DNA of 64,000 nucleotides from assembly GCA_964020975.1 (NCBI GenBank), contig OZ026614.1:434501-498500 (forward strand), given 5' to 3'. Both the position numbers and the translations under genes were made by a program. The notes below the pieces were generated by a model that was not told the origin of the DNA, made no database searches, and was given only the letters and a program-made list of their open reading frames with translations. Every line of letters starts with the position of its first letter. Positions within the stretch are counted from its first letter, which is position 1. Source of the DNA: Hermodice carunculata (lineage: Eukaryota; Annelida; Polychaeta; Eunicida; Amphinomidae). Shown here piece by piece: positions 26,701 through 38,479 of this stretch.

Positions 26701-28630
26701 CAGCCGGCCAAGGCCCAATTGAGTCCTTTGCAGCTGAGCGGCCCTTTTGTAGCTGAACGCTAGTCGGCAGCAGACAGCGGCGGGCAAGCTTTTGTCGTCG
26801 GCTGCCACCAATTGCCGAGCTCTGTCGCTGATCGCCACTGAATGCTGCTCTTTACAGACAAATCCATGGCAGCATATATAAAGAGTGAAAATATGCAGTC
26901 TGGAGAAAAATCGGAATCCAAGTAACTGTGCAAGGTTTTGGCAATAAACACCCTGTTTATGCCACTCATCATCTCTCAAAGGTTAACTTATAATACTTGA
27001 CAAGATGAGTCCAACCAGTAGAGTTCCGACACATAACAAACATGGCTACAAAGTAATCAATATTGTGAAAACTATGATATTATGTAGTCCTGGAGTCCAT
27101 TTTATTCATTAAGTAGTATTTTCAGTTGCACGTATTCTCCTACATATATTAAGCACTTTTAATTAAAGTTTCGATCTATGGTCACTGTTTTTGTAATATA
27201 TTGCCTGAAAAGCGACTTTGTCTTTTGCTAAAATTCGTAAAACTCAGAAAAAAAAAAGAACAAGGGTCTATTTACCAGGCAAGGTATACCATATTGAGTA
27301 CTATGCCTGGCAACCTTATTTCGAGTGTGGTAAAAAATGTTTGACATGAAATTATTATTGTTCCTCTGTTAACATATTTTAAAATGAATGTTCAGGTGCT
27401 TATTGTAAGATAATTGAGTACATTACGAATATTTATACAAAAAGTTTTCTGATTTTTATTGAGATTTCACCTTTTCTCCAGTTCACCTAATTTCTTTCGT
27501 CGAGGTGTGGCATTTGCCATCGAAATAACATTTATCCATGCTTGGAGGATGCTTCAAAGTTTGAATCAATTGAATTAGTATTTTCAGAAATAAAGTTCGC
27601 GACCCCCTCGTCTCTCAATCTAGTACTTTTGACACATGGAAAACTATGCCAGGGACCAGCAACCCCCCTCCCACCGCCAGAAAGATAGTTTCATGTTGTT
27701 ATTTGCACTAGCTTAATAATGTGATTTAGAATCACACGGAATGAAAAATATTCAGTTCGCAGCTCTTTTGGTCTGAGTCCTGTGTGTATTGGGCGTTGGG
27801 TTGGGGGTTGAGGGTCGGGGGTCGGGGGTGGGGTGGTGGTGGATGGAGGACGGGCTGTTAGTTGCCTGCTTGACAGACTTTCGGGGGGGGGGGGATGGCG
27901 CATGACTGTTGGCAGCAGAGAAAGTGTGCCTAAGGAGGCAAGGGTGTTATGTGTGTCTTGAGTTTTGTTGTAGTTTTTGTTTTTTGTTTTTTGTTTCAAA
28001 TTTTTCATTTTTTTTAATCTGGAAGCTTTTGGGATAGTGTGTATGACCTGATTATATCCCATTCCGCAATCCTCATGCAGATAGAGCATTTTCTCTTCAG
28101 GTGTCTTCCCATGAATGGCCGATTTTACACCGTCGTTTAGCACAATTCAACAATAGAACATGGTCTTATAAAAGGAGGAAGTAATCAACCGGGATACATG
28201 AATAATCCGTGTGAATGGCAAAACATGCAACGGAACATACCTGGCCATGTGCATGATTTATTATAACTCTGCAAGAATAAATAACAATAACAATAATAAA
28301 AACAGATATCGTATGAAATGAAATAAAATTAAATTAAATTTAAGAAACCGAATACTATCTCACTACTGATAATAAGTCCCCAAGGATCAACCTTTAGCTT
28401 TTATAAAAATAAAATAAGAATGCAAAGAGCTGGAGATCAAAACTTCAGGTCAAACTTATGGCAAACGTCCAATTTTGGTATGTGTTTCGCTGCAACAATT
28501 CGCATTACTTGTGAATTTCCATCAGCAAATCTTTTTGCGCGAATGTGTGCGATAATGCCGCATCCATTGGCTGGCCTTTCATCAGATAGATTGTACCGCT
28601 TCGGCCACAACACGAGGCCTTTATATGGCT
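23750..28630. other. long interval without a convincing gene
   Basis: Nearly 5 kb with only short frames. The 62-codon plus frame at 25,501-25,689 has one hydrophobic stretch, and a 91-codon minus frame at 25,656-25,931 overlaps its end; neither has family resemblance or splice context. G/C-rich patches at 26,620-26,870 and 27,790-27,900 break the AT-rich background. Confidence 0.5.
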
Positions 28631-28640
28631 AGGAAAAGCC

Positions 28641-28663
28641 TACTACTACTTCTACTTCTACTT

Positions 28664-28735
<72 letters not shown>
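28641..28735. repeat. (CTA)n microsatellite
   Basis: CTA repeats of about 95 bp, with CTT variants at the left edge. Confidence 0.97.
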
Positions 28736-29514
28736 AGATCCCTTTGCCAACTTTAAGGATCGATCATTAGACAAAAACGGGGTGAGGCCGCCGCCATACA
28801 TAAACAAGAAGACTGTTACAGTTATGTATTTGGCTGATCTTACACACACAAACTGAAGTGGCCTCCCGACCTCTGAAGTAATATCAAAATCACCTTTCCG
28901 TTGGAACATCATCACTGTTTGCAATATCGCAGTCTTCCCTCATACGGTTCTAGAGTCATTATCTTTTAAATGAAGGTGTGTGTTTGTGGGGGGGGGGGGA
29001 ATCCATTATTACCAAGAAATAATCCAATATGTCAGTTTTTTCAAATCAAGGTCAAAATTTAAAGCGCTGAAAGAAACTCCATTAGCAGTTTCCTATTAGT
29101 GTTTAATAGTAACCATTGCCCTGGGATCCATCATCGCCCAGATATGAGCCAACATGTCAGTTTGACCTTTAAAGGCTACACAAGCTCAAGATTAACGCAA
29201 AACGAGACCTCAGGATCAACCATCCCCCAGCTATACGCCAACATGTCAGTTTGACCTATAAAGTATCAGCAAGCGCAAGTTAATAACGCCAAAAGATACC
29301 CCATAGGTTCTATCAACAACTATCGACAGTATGGACCCAGAAGGCGTCATTATCGAGATATAACCCCATGTGTCCGATTTGCCCCTATCCATACGGCAAA
29401 CATTGTACATGAACTCTTCTCAATTTTAATAATGTCAATCATTTGTTAAACATCATGACATGTCAGTAGCACCTGACTGACATTTCACGATTTTTATTAT
29501 TTAAAAAAAATCAT

Positions 29515-30080
29515 TAAAAAAGCTAATTTATCGCAAGAGCGTGCCGATTTGATAACATTCAATGAAGACCAACCTAAAGTACCCCCCCCCCCAAGTTTGA
29601 AGTGAATCTGACGGAATGTTTTTGGATAAGAGGTCAAAATATGAATTACTTTCGTAATCTAAGGGAAATCCACAAGTGTACCTTTGCAATTTCAAACTAA
29701 TGGGCCTGGTGCACTTGGAGAATTTTTTCAGATTTTGACAGAAAAGAACGAAAGTATTCATTAAAAAATCCAAGAATCACTGGACCGTGGTCATTTGAAT
29801 ACATTCAGTAAAAATCCACCTGAGGTATATCCCGGCAAAGTTTGAAGTGAATCAGGATGAAGGTTTTGGAGAAGTGAAAAATTTGAATTACCACTGCAAT
29901 CCCCGTTGACTTGCGTAGTAATTGATATGTATGCATGCATTAACCTACAACTACCGCCTTGAAAAGTGCGTAAAAAGCTGTGCAGTATCACAACCTAGTT
30001 ATCAAGGGTATTTAACCCTTCCATAAGGTACAGTCCCACTAGGTTTCAGCCAAATCTCAGAGATGTTTTTTAGAAGAAGT
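29515..30080 (-). repeat. composite hairpin-ended repeat, strongly diverged minus copy
   Basis: Recognisable boxes in order (AAGTTTGAAGTGAATCTGAC; tcactggaccgtggtcatttgaa; 'aattaccactgcaatccccgttgacttgcgtag'; 'aaggtacagtcccactaggtttcagcc'), but no end hairpin is preserved. Probably one of the oldest copies in the window. Confidence 0.65.
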
Positions 30081-30479
30081 TGAAATAGATTCATTCTACG
30101 TTTGAAGGTGATATTATCATTTTCTAGAGTGAAACTGAAAAGTAGTAAATCACTGTCGCTCATGTGACCTAAACATTGTTACAACCAAATTATGACGTGC
30201 CGGCATCAGTGACGTAGTGCATTAACATATAGACAAAATTGAATGTGCTCGAAGGATGTGTGATTATGTGACGTGGATTATCTACGACGAACGTCAATAA
30301 ACACCGTACACCAGGTCGGCGTTGAATAGGCCCAGGGCATCCTTTTTGCGATGAATACCCAATTAAATATAGAATAAACAGAATGTTGCATACCTGGAGA
30401 GTGAGTTGCTATCTCTTTCTCACTCGAGATCGTTGCTGGTGGGGCAAATTATTAATATTGTTATAGTCGTTGTTGTTGT

Positions 30480-30495
30480 TGTTATTATTATTATG

Positions 30496-30583
<88 letters not shown>

Positions 30584-30643
30584 TTATCTATTTATTTATT
30601 CATTCATTCATTCATTCATTCATTCATTCATTCATTCATTCAT

Positions 30644-30674
<31 letters not shown>

Positions 30675-30676
30675 TT
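30480..30676. repeat. (ATT)n, (ATTC)n, (ATTT)n compound microsatellite
   Basis: Three consecutive blocks with stepwise unit change. Confidence 0.97.
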
Positions 30677-30679
30677 GGG

Positions 30680-31165
30680 GTGGCCTTCCTTTAATCTGGT
30701 AAATGTGATAACTATGATATGGCCAGCTTCTTGTCTCTTATTGTGTGGCCACCATGACGTTGGTCAAGACTCGTTACATTTAACCTGGCGCATGTAATAA
30801 TCATGACATGGCCAGGCCCATGGCTGTATGTGGCTACCGTGGCATTGGTCAAGAGTCGTAACATTTAACCTGGTGCATGTAATAACTCTGGTAAGGCCAG
30901 GTCCTCGTCTCCAACTGTGTGACTACCATTGCACGGGCCAAGACTGGTCACGCTCAAACTGGTGAATATGATAACTATGACATGTGGCCAGGTCCTTATT
31001 AGTCACTGCGTGGCTACCATGGCATTCGTCAAAACTCGCTATATTTAACCTGGTGCGCATTACTCTGATATAGCCATGTGCCCGTCTCTATCTGTGTCGA
31101 TACCATGTCGTCAGGCAAGACTGGTTGCATTTAATCTGGTGCAATGTGATAATTAGAATGTGTGT
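30680..31165 (+). repeat. old degenerate tandem array, about 85-90 bp unit, 5 copies
   Basis: Recurring phrase GGTCAAGACTCGTTACATTT with neighbours 'aacctggtgcatgtaataa' and 'atggccaggtcc', at about 30,755, 30,845, 30,935, 31,025 and 31,107, with many differences between copies. Confidence 0.85.
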
Positions 31166-31182
31166 GGCCAAACACACTTTTG

Positions 31183-31185
31183 TGT

Positions 31186-31254
<69 letters not shown>

Positions 31255-31262
31255 TTTCTTCT
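31183..31262. repeat. (TTTC)n microsatellite
   Basis: CTTT repeats of about 80 bp. Confidence 0.97.
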
Positions 31263-31384
31263 TTACTAGCAAATTTGTCCGAAACTTTTCTCGAACACTG
31301 TTATACATGGAAACTCCAAACTTGGCATGATTGTACCTCTATACAAGGAGTTTGACCGTTTTTTACAAAGGAATGAAGATGTTT

Positions 31385-31775
31385 GAAATTATGCAAATTA
31401 GGGGCATTTGAAATTTTACATCTTGAATATCTTCAAAACTAATATAGATAGAGATGTTATTTTAACTTCTACTAGGAGGTTGTTGACCATTGCGCATGCA
31501 ATGAAACCAAAACAAAAGTTGTAGCAATTAAAATTATGCTAATTAGCAGTGTTCGATTTTTTCAATCTTGAATATCTTCAACACTATAATAGATAAAGAT
31601 GTCATTCCAACTTCTACTAGGGGGTTGTTGACCATTGCGCACCTAATGAATTAAAAATAAAAGTTGTAGCAATTTAAATTATGCTAATTAGCAGTATTCG
31701 AAATGTTAAATCTTGAATAAATTCGAAGCTATAATAGATAAAAGGATGCCATTCTAACTTCTACTGCTATGTTAT
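31385..31775 (+). repeat. 144/145-bp tandem repeat, about 2.7 copies
   Basis: The phrase ATCTTGAATATCTTCAA (third copy diverged) starts at about 31,421, 31,565 and 31,710. Each unit also has 'gttgttgaccattgcgca' and 'attatgctaattagcagt'. Moderately diverged. Confidence 0.88.
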
Positions 31776-31861
31776 GGAATAGTTGTACATTGCCATACCA
31801 ATATGCTTTGAAGACACACACATTGATTTGCTATGCAGCAAATCATCTTTCCTAGTTAGGA

Positions 31862-32240
31862 TATTGAAGCTCCTTGTCTCTAACTATGTTGCCAACATGA
31901 CGCCGGTCAAGACTCGTTACATTTTCCTTGGTGCATGTGATAAATATGATATGGCCATCTCTGTGCTGCCACCATTACACCGGTCAAGACTCGTTACATT
32001 TTCCTTGGTGCATGTGATAAATATGATATGGCCATCTCTGTGCTGCCACCATGACACCGGTCAAGACTCGTTACATTTTCCTTGGTGCATGTGATAAATA
32101 TGATATGGCCATCTCTGTGCTGCCACCATGACACCGGTCAAGACTCGTTACATTTTCCTTGGTGCATGTGATAAATATGATATGGCCATCTCTGTGCTGC
32201 CGCCATGACAACGGTCAAGACTCGTTACATTCAATGCCAT
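31862..32240 (+). repeat. 77-bp tandem array, about 5 copies, homogeneous
   Basis: GACTCGTTAC recurs at 31,911, 31,988, 32,065, 32,142 and 32,219 (period 77). Copies are almost identical, and the unit is a shortened version of the old array at 30,680-31,165 (GGTCAAGACTCGTTACATTT, atgatatggcca). Confidence 0.93.
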
Positions 32241-32289
32241 GTATATGATAACTAGGATAACTCCAGCTCGTTGTCCCTAATTGTGGGCT

Positions 32290-33230
32290 ACCGCGGCATC
32301 AATGAAGACTCGTTATTTTAAAAGTAGAACGTAAACTTTAAAAAAGTTGCAAGAGAGGCTCTCCTAGAAAATATCCATGTGAATAACCCTGTTACAGCAT
32401 GGAGGAAGGAGGAGATGGGGGTACATCGACAGGACTTCAAACGTATACACTGCTTTACCGCGGCGCTCCAATATACAAACTTGCCGGCCCAATATACAAA
32501 CTCTTATGGAGAGTTCGCACCTGTGGACTGCAGAATGCACAATGTGATCGCGAGCGCTGGTCTCACTGCGGAAAACATCGGAAGCGTGCACTGGATGTTC
32601 GGCTTCCTTCCTCCATGGTTACACATGATAGCACTCTGTACATGAGAAACTGAGTGCTATGAAAAGTATCACAATCTGTGGCGAAATTAACTCTGTACCA
32701 CCAAGAAGTCCCATCATGAGTCAAAGCGATGTGCGGGTACAAACTGTTGCCCCAATATTCCAGTTTCTGTATGCATTGTCAGTTTGGTACACTTCATGTC
32801 AGTGCGCCTTGTCTAACTTCCTCCGTTGTGATTTCAACAAAGTCACCTTGGGAAAATAGGAATTTGGTTTAAATTGATTTAAGATTGCCGTCAAACGATC
32901 GAGGTTGACAGCATACCCAAAATGGCCATAAATTCGTTTCACCTCTCAATGATCAAGTAGGTAAGATGTTTCATTTTAAAATATAAATATCACTCTTCTC
33001 TATAATGTTTGTTGAGGCATCTGTTGTGAAAGTTAAAAATCATGACTTTTATCATGTATATTCTTCCAACAAAGTTGTTACCTTTTGCCCCTCCCCTAAA
33101 AAAAATGACCTTAACGTTGGTTGCATCGTAGCTACCTTCATCTCTAATATTGCAACTACCACACGCGCGGTGTTTTGTGTGTGATATTTCCGTAAAGAAA
33201 TGCTATCATGAAGGAGTTAAATGCCAATTT
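32290..33230. other. no gene or known element seen
   Basis: Overlapping short plus frames at 32,379-32,653 have no domain. Nothing else recognised. Confidence 0.5.
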
Positions 33231-33235
33231 CTGAG

Positions 33236-33240
33236 AAGAA

Positions 33241-33287
<47 letters not shown>

Positions 33288-33400
33288 AGAAGAAGAAGAA
33301 GAAGAAGAAGAAGAAGAAGAAGAAGAAGAAGAAGAAGAAGAAGAAGAAGAAGAAGAAGAAGAAGAAGAAGAAGAAGAAGAAGAAGAAGAAGAAGAAGAAG
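33236..33400. repeat. (GAA)n microsatellite
   Basis: About 165 bp of GAA/AAG with one AGG variant. A polypurine/polypyrimidine tract of this length can form triplex DNA. Confidence 0.97.
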
Positions 33401-34127
33401 ATGATGATCATGTTCACATTCATGAAAAAATGTTGAAAAGGTATGGTGTTGACAAATTGGAAAAGTACTGCGTTGACAATGGGTCGCTTGCCTTTTTCTT
33501 TCTTTCTTTTTTTCACTTCCTGTTCTCATTTTGTTCAAGGTGCCAATTGTACAGCAGTTGTATAGTACATTTATGTAACGAATCCAACAAAAATCAGGTC
33601 TGGAACTTCTTGAAGGTTTTCACAAGAAGCACTGTCCGCTTTACTGTAATTAGCACCCCCACCCCATCTCCCCGACAATCCCAGCGCATATACACACTTC
33701 GAAGAAAGGGAAAAAATCCGTTGTTGGCAGAGATTCATACAGACCTTATGGAATAGTTAATCATGGGTGCACCAGCCACCCACCGCGAGGGAAAACCAAT
33801 GACAACTATAAAATTTAAACACAAAATACTAAAAGAATGGTATGATTGGATCTGAATATAGAAGACATTAGACCTACATTCAGAAATTAAGAATAACTTT
33901 TACTAAAATTTACAGCGACGGACTGTGGCATACGTGAGACAGTGCAGCATTGAAGGCAATAAGTTGCAGGCCATAATCAGCATGTAGAAACACCTTAGAT
34001 GGTGCGTATCGACAGCTGGGGACGCTCTTGACTTTTTCAGCAAGTTCAACTAGTGCGACCAGGAGAAAACTTGTCATCATCATTGTTCTCAGTGCGCGTA
34101 AATGGCAAGGATGAACACTTGGTTTAA

Positions 34128-34245
34128 ACATATTTTATTGAAGCAATTAGGAAACAGGGCGGTGCCTATATTAATCCTAAGGAAACAGGGCGGTGCCCTA
34201 TATTAATCCTAAGGAAACAGGGCGGTGCCCTATATGAATTAATCC
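34128..34245 (-). repeat. retroposon 3' end with a 31/32-bp triplication
   Basis: Minus strand ends AATAAAATATGTTTAAACC (as at 583-600). The adjacent box with GGAAACAGGGCGGTGCC is present three times at 34,150, 34,181 and 34,213. Only the end of the element remains. Confidence 0.5.
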
Positions 34246-34562
34246 TTCTTGCACACATAAGAGAAAAAGTAAAGAAGACGATTGACAACACTTAGGACTA
34301 ATGCAAAGAAATACCCCACAATAACAATGACATATAGAGTGGCAAGCCACACGACTGGAAAAATAACACAGCACGTTACGTGTTCACAGATAGCGATGAG
34401 CACTTACTGACAATAGATGTAATGCGCTGGTTTGGTTTATCAAGATCCCTCTATTTCAATACAAGTTAAAACTTTGATGACGTGAAATTAACTTTATTGA
34501 CGGCAACGTACATCAACAAATTACACGGTATTCTGCCAAGATACAAAACAAAAAAAAGCAAA

Positions 34563-34566
<4 letters not shown>

Positions 34567-34595
<29 letters not shown>
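34567..34595. repeat. (CA)n microsatellite
   Basis: Short CA run. Confidence 0.93.
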
Positions 34596-34596
<1 letters not shown>

Positions 34597-34744
34597 TATA
34601 ACATGGTACGTAATATGGCAATTGGCAAACCAACCCAATTATGATGACGGCAAATTTTAATACCTGTGATACGCATGCATATACCAGGTACGTGCTATAG
34701 ATGGAACACCAACGGCGGGGCCCCCTTTGTACCATCTATGTCGC

Positions 34745-35640
34745 CGCTGCTCAAGTGATCGGGTGTTTGAGCGAGTACCTTCAGTGCTGAACATACACAA
34801 CTCCACGGTCCGCGCTGGCCGCTGATATATGATGTATTTATGGGAAAGTATTGGCGTCCCTGCGCTGACTTACGGAATGGACTGTGTTTATCTGTCTAAG
34901 TCTAACTTGAAAAAGTTGGAATCGGCCCAGGGCTCCCTAATCAAGCAATGCATTGGACTCAGTAAAAGAACTCATCATACTGCCTTATTGAGAGCCCTTC
35001 ATATAGATCCTATTTCTGATGTGGTGAAAAGAGATACAATATCTTTGGCGGGAAGGTTATCCCAAGTCCAGTCACCTTTGCGTAACTTGTTTACACATGA
35101 AATTTCTAGTTATATACTGGAAGGAAAAATACACAAAAATTGTATTGTTGACAGACTACTGCGGTGTGGGATCTCTCCTGTTTCCATTCTTTTCAGTGAT
35201 GGGAGTCGGGGATCCTGTCCCCCATATGATGGACGTGGCACTGTGGAGGATGGGATTGGCGACTCTCTCCGGCCATTGCTGACCTCCCCTAATTATAATA
35301 ACCCCGCTTCTTTTGAGCGGAGCCTGGTAAAGCTGTTAACGCGAGTCAACGAGTAACGATAACATTATAAGTCCTGTCGTGGACGCCGGCCGGGGCGCTC
35401 AGCCTATCGCTGCGCGTCCCCGCCGGTCCCACGTCGGCCTGATGGACACTTTATTCTTATAATTCCAAAAGATGCTTGATTGGGAGCCCTGGAGCCATCT
35501 CATGTTTATTTTTACTACCTGAAGTGTTAAAAGATTCAATTATATCTTATTTTAATTTTCTGTATATGTATATTTATTTCGATGTATTTACATGTTTTTC
35601 CCCAACTGTGGGGGTTCAATAAAATAATAAAATAATAATA
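34745..35640 (+). mobile_element. LINE 3' end (RT C-terminal region plus 3' UTR), 5'-truncated
   Basis: An intact C-terminal frame runs to a TAA at about 35,356 (175 codons from the first Met at 34,829). It reads as the region after the RT palm of a non-LTR retrotransposon: VPALTYGMDCVYLSKSNLK, KLESAQGSLIKQCIGLSKR, THHTALLRALHI. A GC-rich 3' UTR (CGCCGGCCGGGGCGC, CGCGTCCCCGCCGG) follows, then AT-rich sequence ending CAATAAAATAATAAAATAAT at 35,620-35,640. CR1/L2- or I-like; the clade is not settled by this fragment. The preserved frame suggests moderate age. Confidence 0.82.
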
Positions 35641-35714
35641 AACGGGCCAGGTCACGCGATGAAAGGCGAGAATAATCGCGTCACCGACTGAAATGTGCAA
35701 AATTTTTCACCGTG

Positions 35715-37050
35715 TTCCACATTTTAGAGTCAAAATTTAGCGTTACGCCGGACTCAGCTACAAGAAATGAAACCACCATCATGATCCTACCGGCATACAC
35801 TATCCATCTTGTTTGTCATATGTTAAATAAAAAATGTACGGGTGACAAAGACGTTAATTTGCTACCGAGTACTCAATTACATTTATTCGACATAATACGT
35901 CAAACCTATCTTGCTATACGGGAGTGAAATCTGGTCACCTGCAAATTACCGCCTTCGTACTAAGGCCTTAAAAGACCCACATACTCAAAATCTTGTACAA
36001 ATTCATGCAGTTGAATCTGTTCAAATTGATTATTGTAAATTTATTTTAGGCGTTGGACGTGCAACCTCAAATGATGCTTCTTTGGCTGAGCTAGGTAAAT
36101 ATCACTTGGATATAGATATTGAAATGAAAATTATTAAATACTGGTTTAGACTGATTTCTCTCCCGGAAAATGATATTTTAAGGAAGTCCTATAATGTAGC
36201 GTTTGAGTTAGACAGATTAGGTTTTACCACTTGGGTTACTGCTCCAAGGATGATTCTCCAGAAAAATGGATTTAATTATGTTTGGCTCAAACAGGGAATT
36301 ACGGATTATGTAGATAGCAGCGAATTTTTTAACAAAACTGGCATACTCTCTCACATGTCAAAGTGAGCAACTATTTTTCTCTTAAATTTGGAATGATGTC
36401 GACGGAAAAACTACTAAATTGGATTTCTATAGATCATACAAAGACACATATAAATTTGAAAATTATTTGGACGAAATAAAAAACTTTAAATACAGACGTA
36501 GTCTCACACGTTTAAGGCTGAGTAATCACAGTTTGCGAATTGAAACCGGGAGATATGTAGCCGAGGAGAGACATGAAAGAGTTTGCCAATTTTGCGATAA
36601 AAACGTTATAGAAAAGGAAAGGCATCTTTTAATCTCTTGTCCTTTGTATGATAAATTTCGCATTCCTTTATATGATACAATAATTTTCATGACTTCTCGG
36701 ACGACCAAAAATTAGACGTTATTATGAAACCTGATACTCTCATTGTTGGAGCTGTAGCATCGTACATATACCGTTCCGTCGAGTTCAGGAGAATGCGTCT
36801 CCTAAATGAGCAAATCTCCTGAGCCCGACGGCCGAGTATATATAGTCTGAACAATTATTCATGTACAGGGTTTTCTGTGTTTTTTCAGTACCTAAATTTC
36901 ATGCATATAACTTCTTGTCAGTTTTAGTTTGTCTATCCTTCTGACATGTAAATTGTATATATTTGCTCTTATTATTGTATGATGAGCAATTTTACTGTAT
37001 GTATTCTAATTGTATGCTATGAGCCCGATTGGGCAAAAGAAGCAATAAAG
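35715..37050 (+). mobile_element. I/Nimb-like LINE 3' end, 5'-truncated and frameshifted
   Basis: Starts before the motif VKPILLYGSEIW (about 35,897-35,935), continues with HAVESVQIDYCKFILGVGR and LAELGKYHLDIDIEMKIIKY, and after a frameshift near 36,366-36,419 with LTRLRLSNHSLRIETGRYV. It ends with a C-X2-C-X9-H-X4-C zinc-knuckle-like motif (VCQFCDKN...RHLLISC). The 3' UTR ends near 37,048 at GAAGCAATAAAGC. It lies directly after another LINE end in the same orientation. Confidence 0.85.
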
Positions 37051-37794
37051 CACATCTATCGCCAGGTAGGCAAATGGCGGCAAGTTGAATTGCAAGTCGA
37101 CCTGCGGATAGCCTGCAGGTCAACTAGTAAGTCAAGTTGACGAGATCCTATAGAATGACATACATTCTCAAGTACGAAACAAAAGTAATCATCAAATTGA
37201 AAAGACAAATTTTCCCCTTTTTCTTCTATTCCAGTTTCTTTTTGAAGAAAGTATAAGTGATGATCAGTTCTCGCAAAAAGTGGGTTTCTGAAAGTTCTAA
37301 TGTTTTCATAAAAAGCAATTTCGTTGTTTACATCAAAGATCTAGCCATGGTACAGGAAAGGAACGGTTCAGTTTAGGTGTACTGAAAGGGTGAGCCAGAT
37401 GCGATTCTTTTTCGATGATCCCTTCTACCGAAAGTGTAGTATATCTTGATGTAAACTCGATTTGCTCTTTGCGGTGAACTATTTACAAAATGTGACTGAA
37501 CGATTACGACGAATACGGGCCTTCAGCGTGCAACCGTCGGAATAGGTTTCGGAGCCTGAGGCATCCAGATGTACATGCTACGGATAGGGCACTACTGGAA
37601 ACGCGTATAAAGCAGCTCCTAACTCGTGCGATGGACGACTTTAAAAACACGTTCAACTTGGTGTCTTTAAAAGGTTAACAGAAAATCAATTATCAATCCG
37701 TTGCAGATTATTAAGATCTAAAATATCAATACAGCAATATCATATGTAAACCGGATCTGTTTCAAGATAGTAAAGACAATTATGATGGAAATGA

Positions 37795-38180
37795 ATAAAG
37801 ATTTTATGTGACAGCCAAAGACAATACTAAATTACAAGAATATCTAATGGACATAAAATTAAAGAAAATTGGGCAGCACTTAAAAAGCTGAGAACAAGTA
37901 ATCGCTTAGATATTAAAAAAATAGAAACAATAAAACAGCCTTGAATGAAACATCATGAATATGTTGTGCACCGAAAGAAATGAGCGTGACACTTTCTGTT
38001 CTCTTGCACATTATATGGACAGAAACGGGTAAAATCTATGACAATATGCAATCAACGGATAAAACATTTGAATAAATTTGTTATCCGGCAAATGGTTATA
38101 TGCACCAAATGGGATAACACAATTGCAGTTGCTTTTGTTAAAGTTTGTTATAAAGTCTGAAAAAATTAGAAAGTAACACA
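37795..38180 (+). mobile_element. LINE C-terminal fragment, heavily decayed
   Basis: Broken frames on the plus strand resemble the end of the preceding LINE type: KLQEYLMDIKL, KKLRTSNRLDIK, TERNERDTFC, then WDNTIAVAFVKVCYKV. Several stops and shifts. Probably the same I/Nimb-like group. Confidence 0.5.
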
Positions 38181-38206
38181 ATAGGGAATAGCTTAATGTT
38201 ATTATA

Positions 38207-38473
38207 ATGGAAACATGGATATCATATCAGAGTTTGTTTATTTTATTTTTCTTTATTCTATTACTATCAGAATCATTAGCCGGTCAAAATGCCTATTTTC
38301 ATTTCTTTGTAATTCATTATGACCACTGCGGCATTTATTCTGATGTAGCTGTTGGCCCCCAGAGGACGTTCCTGGCTTATAAAGATTGTGAAGTAAACTT
38401 TGTACATCTGATCAAAGACCCCACATTGAAAAGGACTGGGCACTTGCTGTCAATGCCGCTTACTGACGAGTGA
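38207..38473 (+). CDS. possible small secreted protein or first exon, 88 aa
   Basis: ATG-initiated frame with a strong signal-peptide look: LFILFFFILLLSESLAGQ (about residues 10-27), then 60 residues with two Cys (DHCGIYSDVAVG; KDCEVNFVHL). It begins just after a decayed LINE end, and no homologous family is recognised. It could be a complete short gene, a first exon, or chance in AT-rich DNA (Phe/Leu-rich frames arise easily). Confidence 0.25.
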   Translation: METWISYQSLFILFFFILLLSESLAGQNAYFHFFVIHYDHCGIYSDVAVGPQRTFLAYKDCEVNFVHLIKDPTLKRTGHLLSMPLTDE

Positions 38474-38479
38474 CCGCTT

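Noticed and set aside
33150-33538. Poly-Arg, poly-Lys, poly-Leu and poly-Phe frames
   Set aside because: GAA microsatellite read in several frames.
33910-34083. 57-codon minus frame with a signal-peptide-like start
   Set aside because: Too short, no splice or promoter context, no recognisable cysteine pattern.
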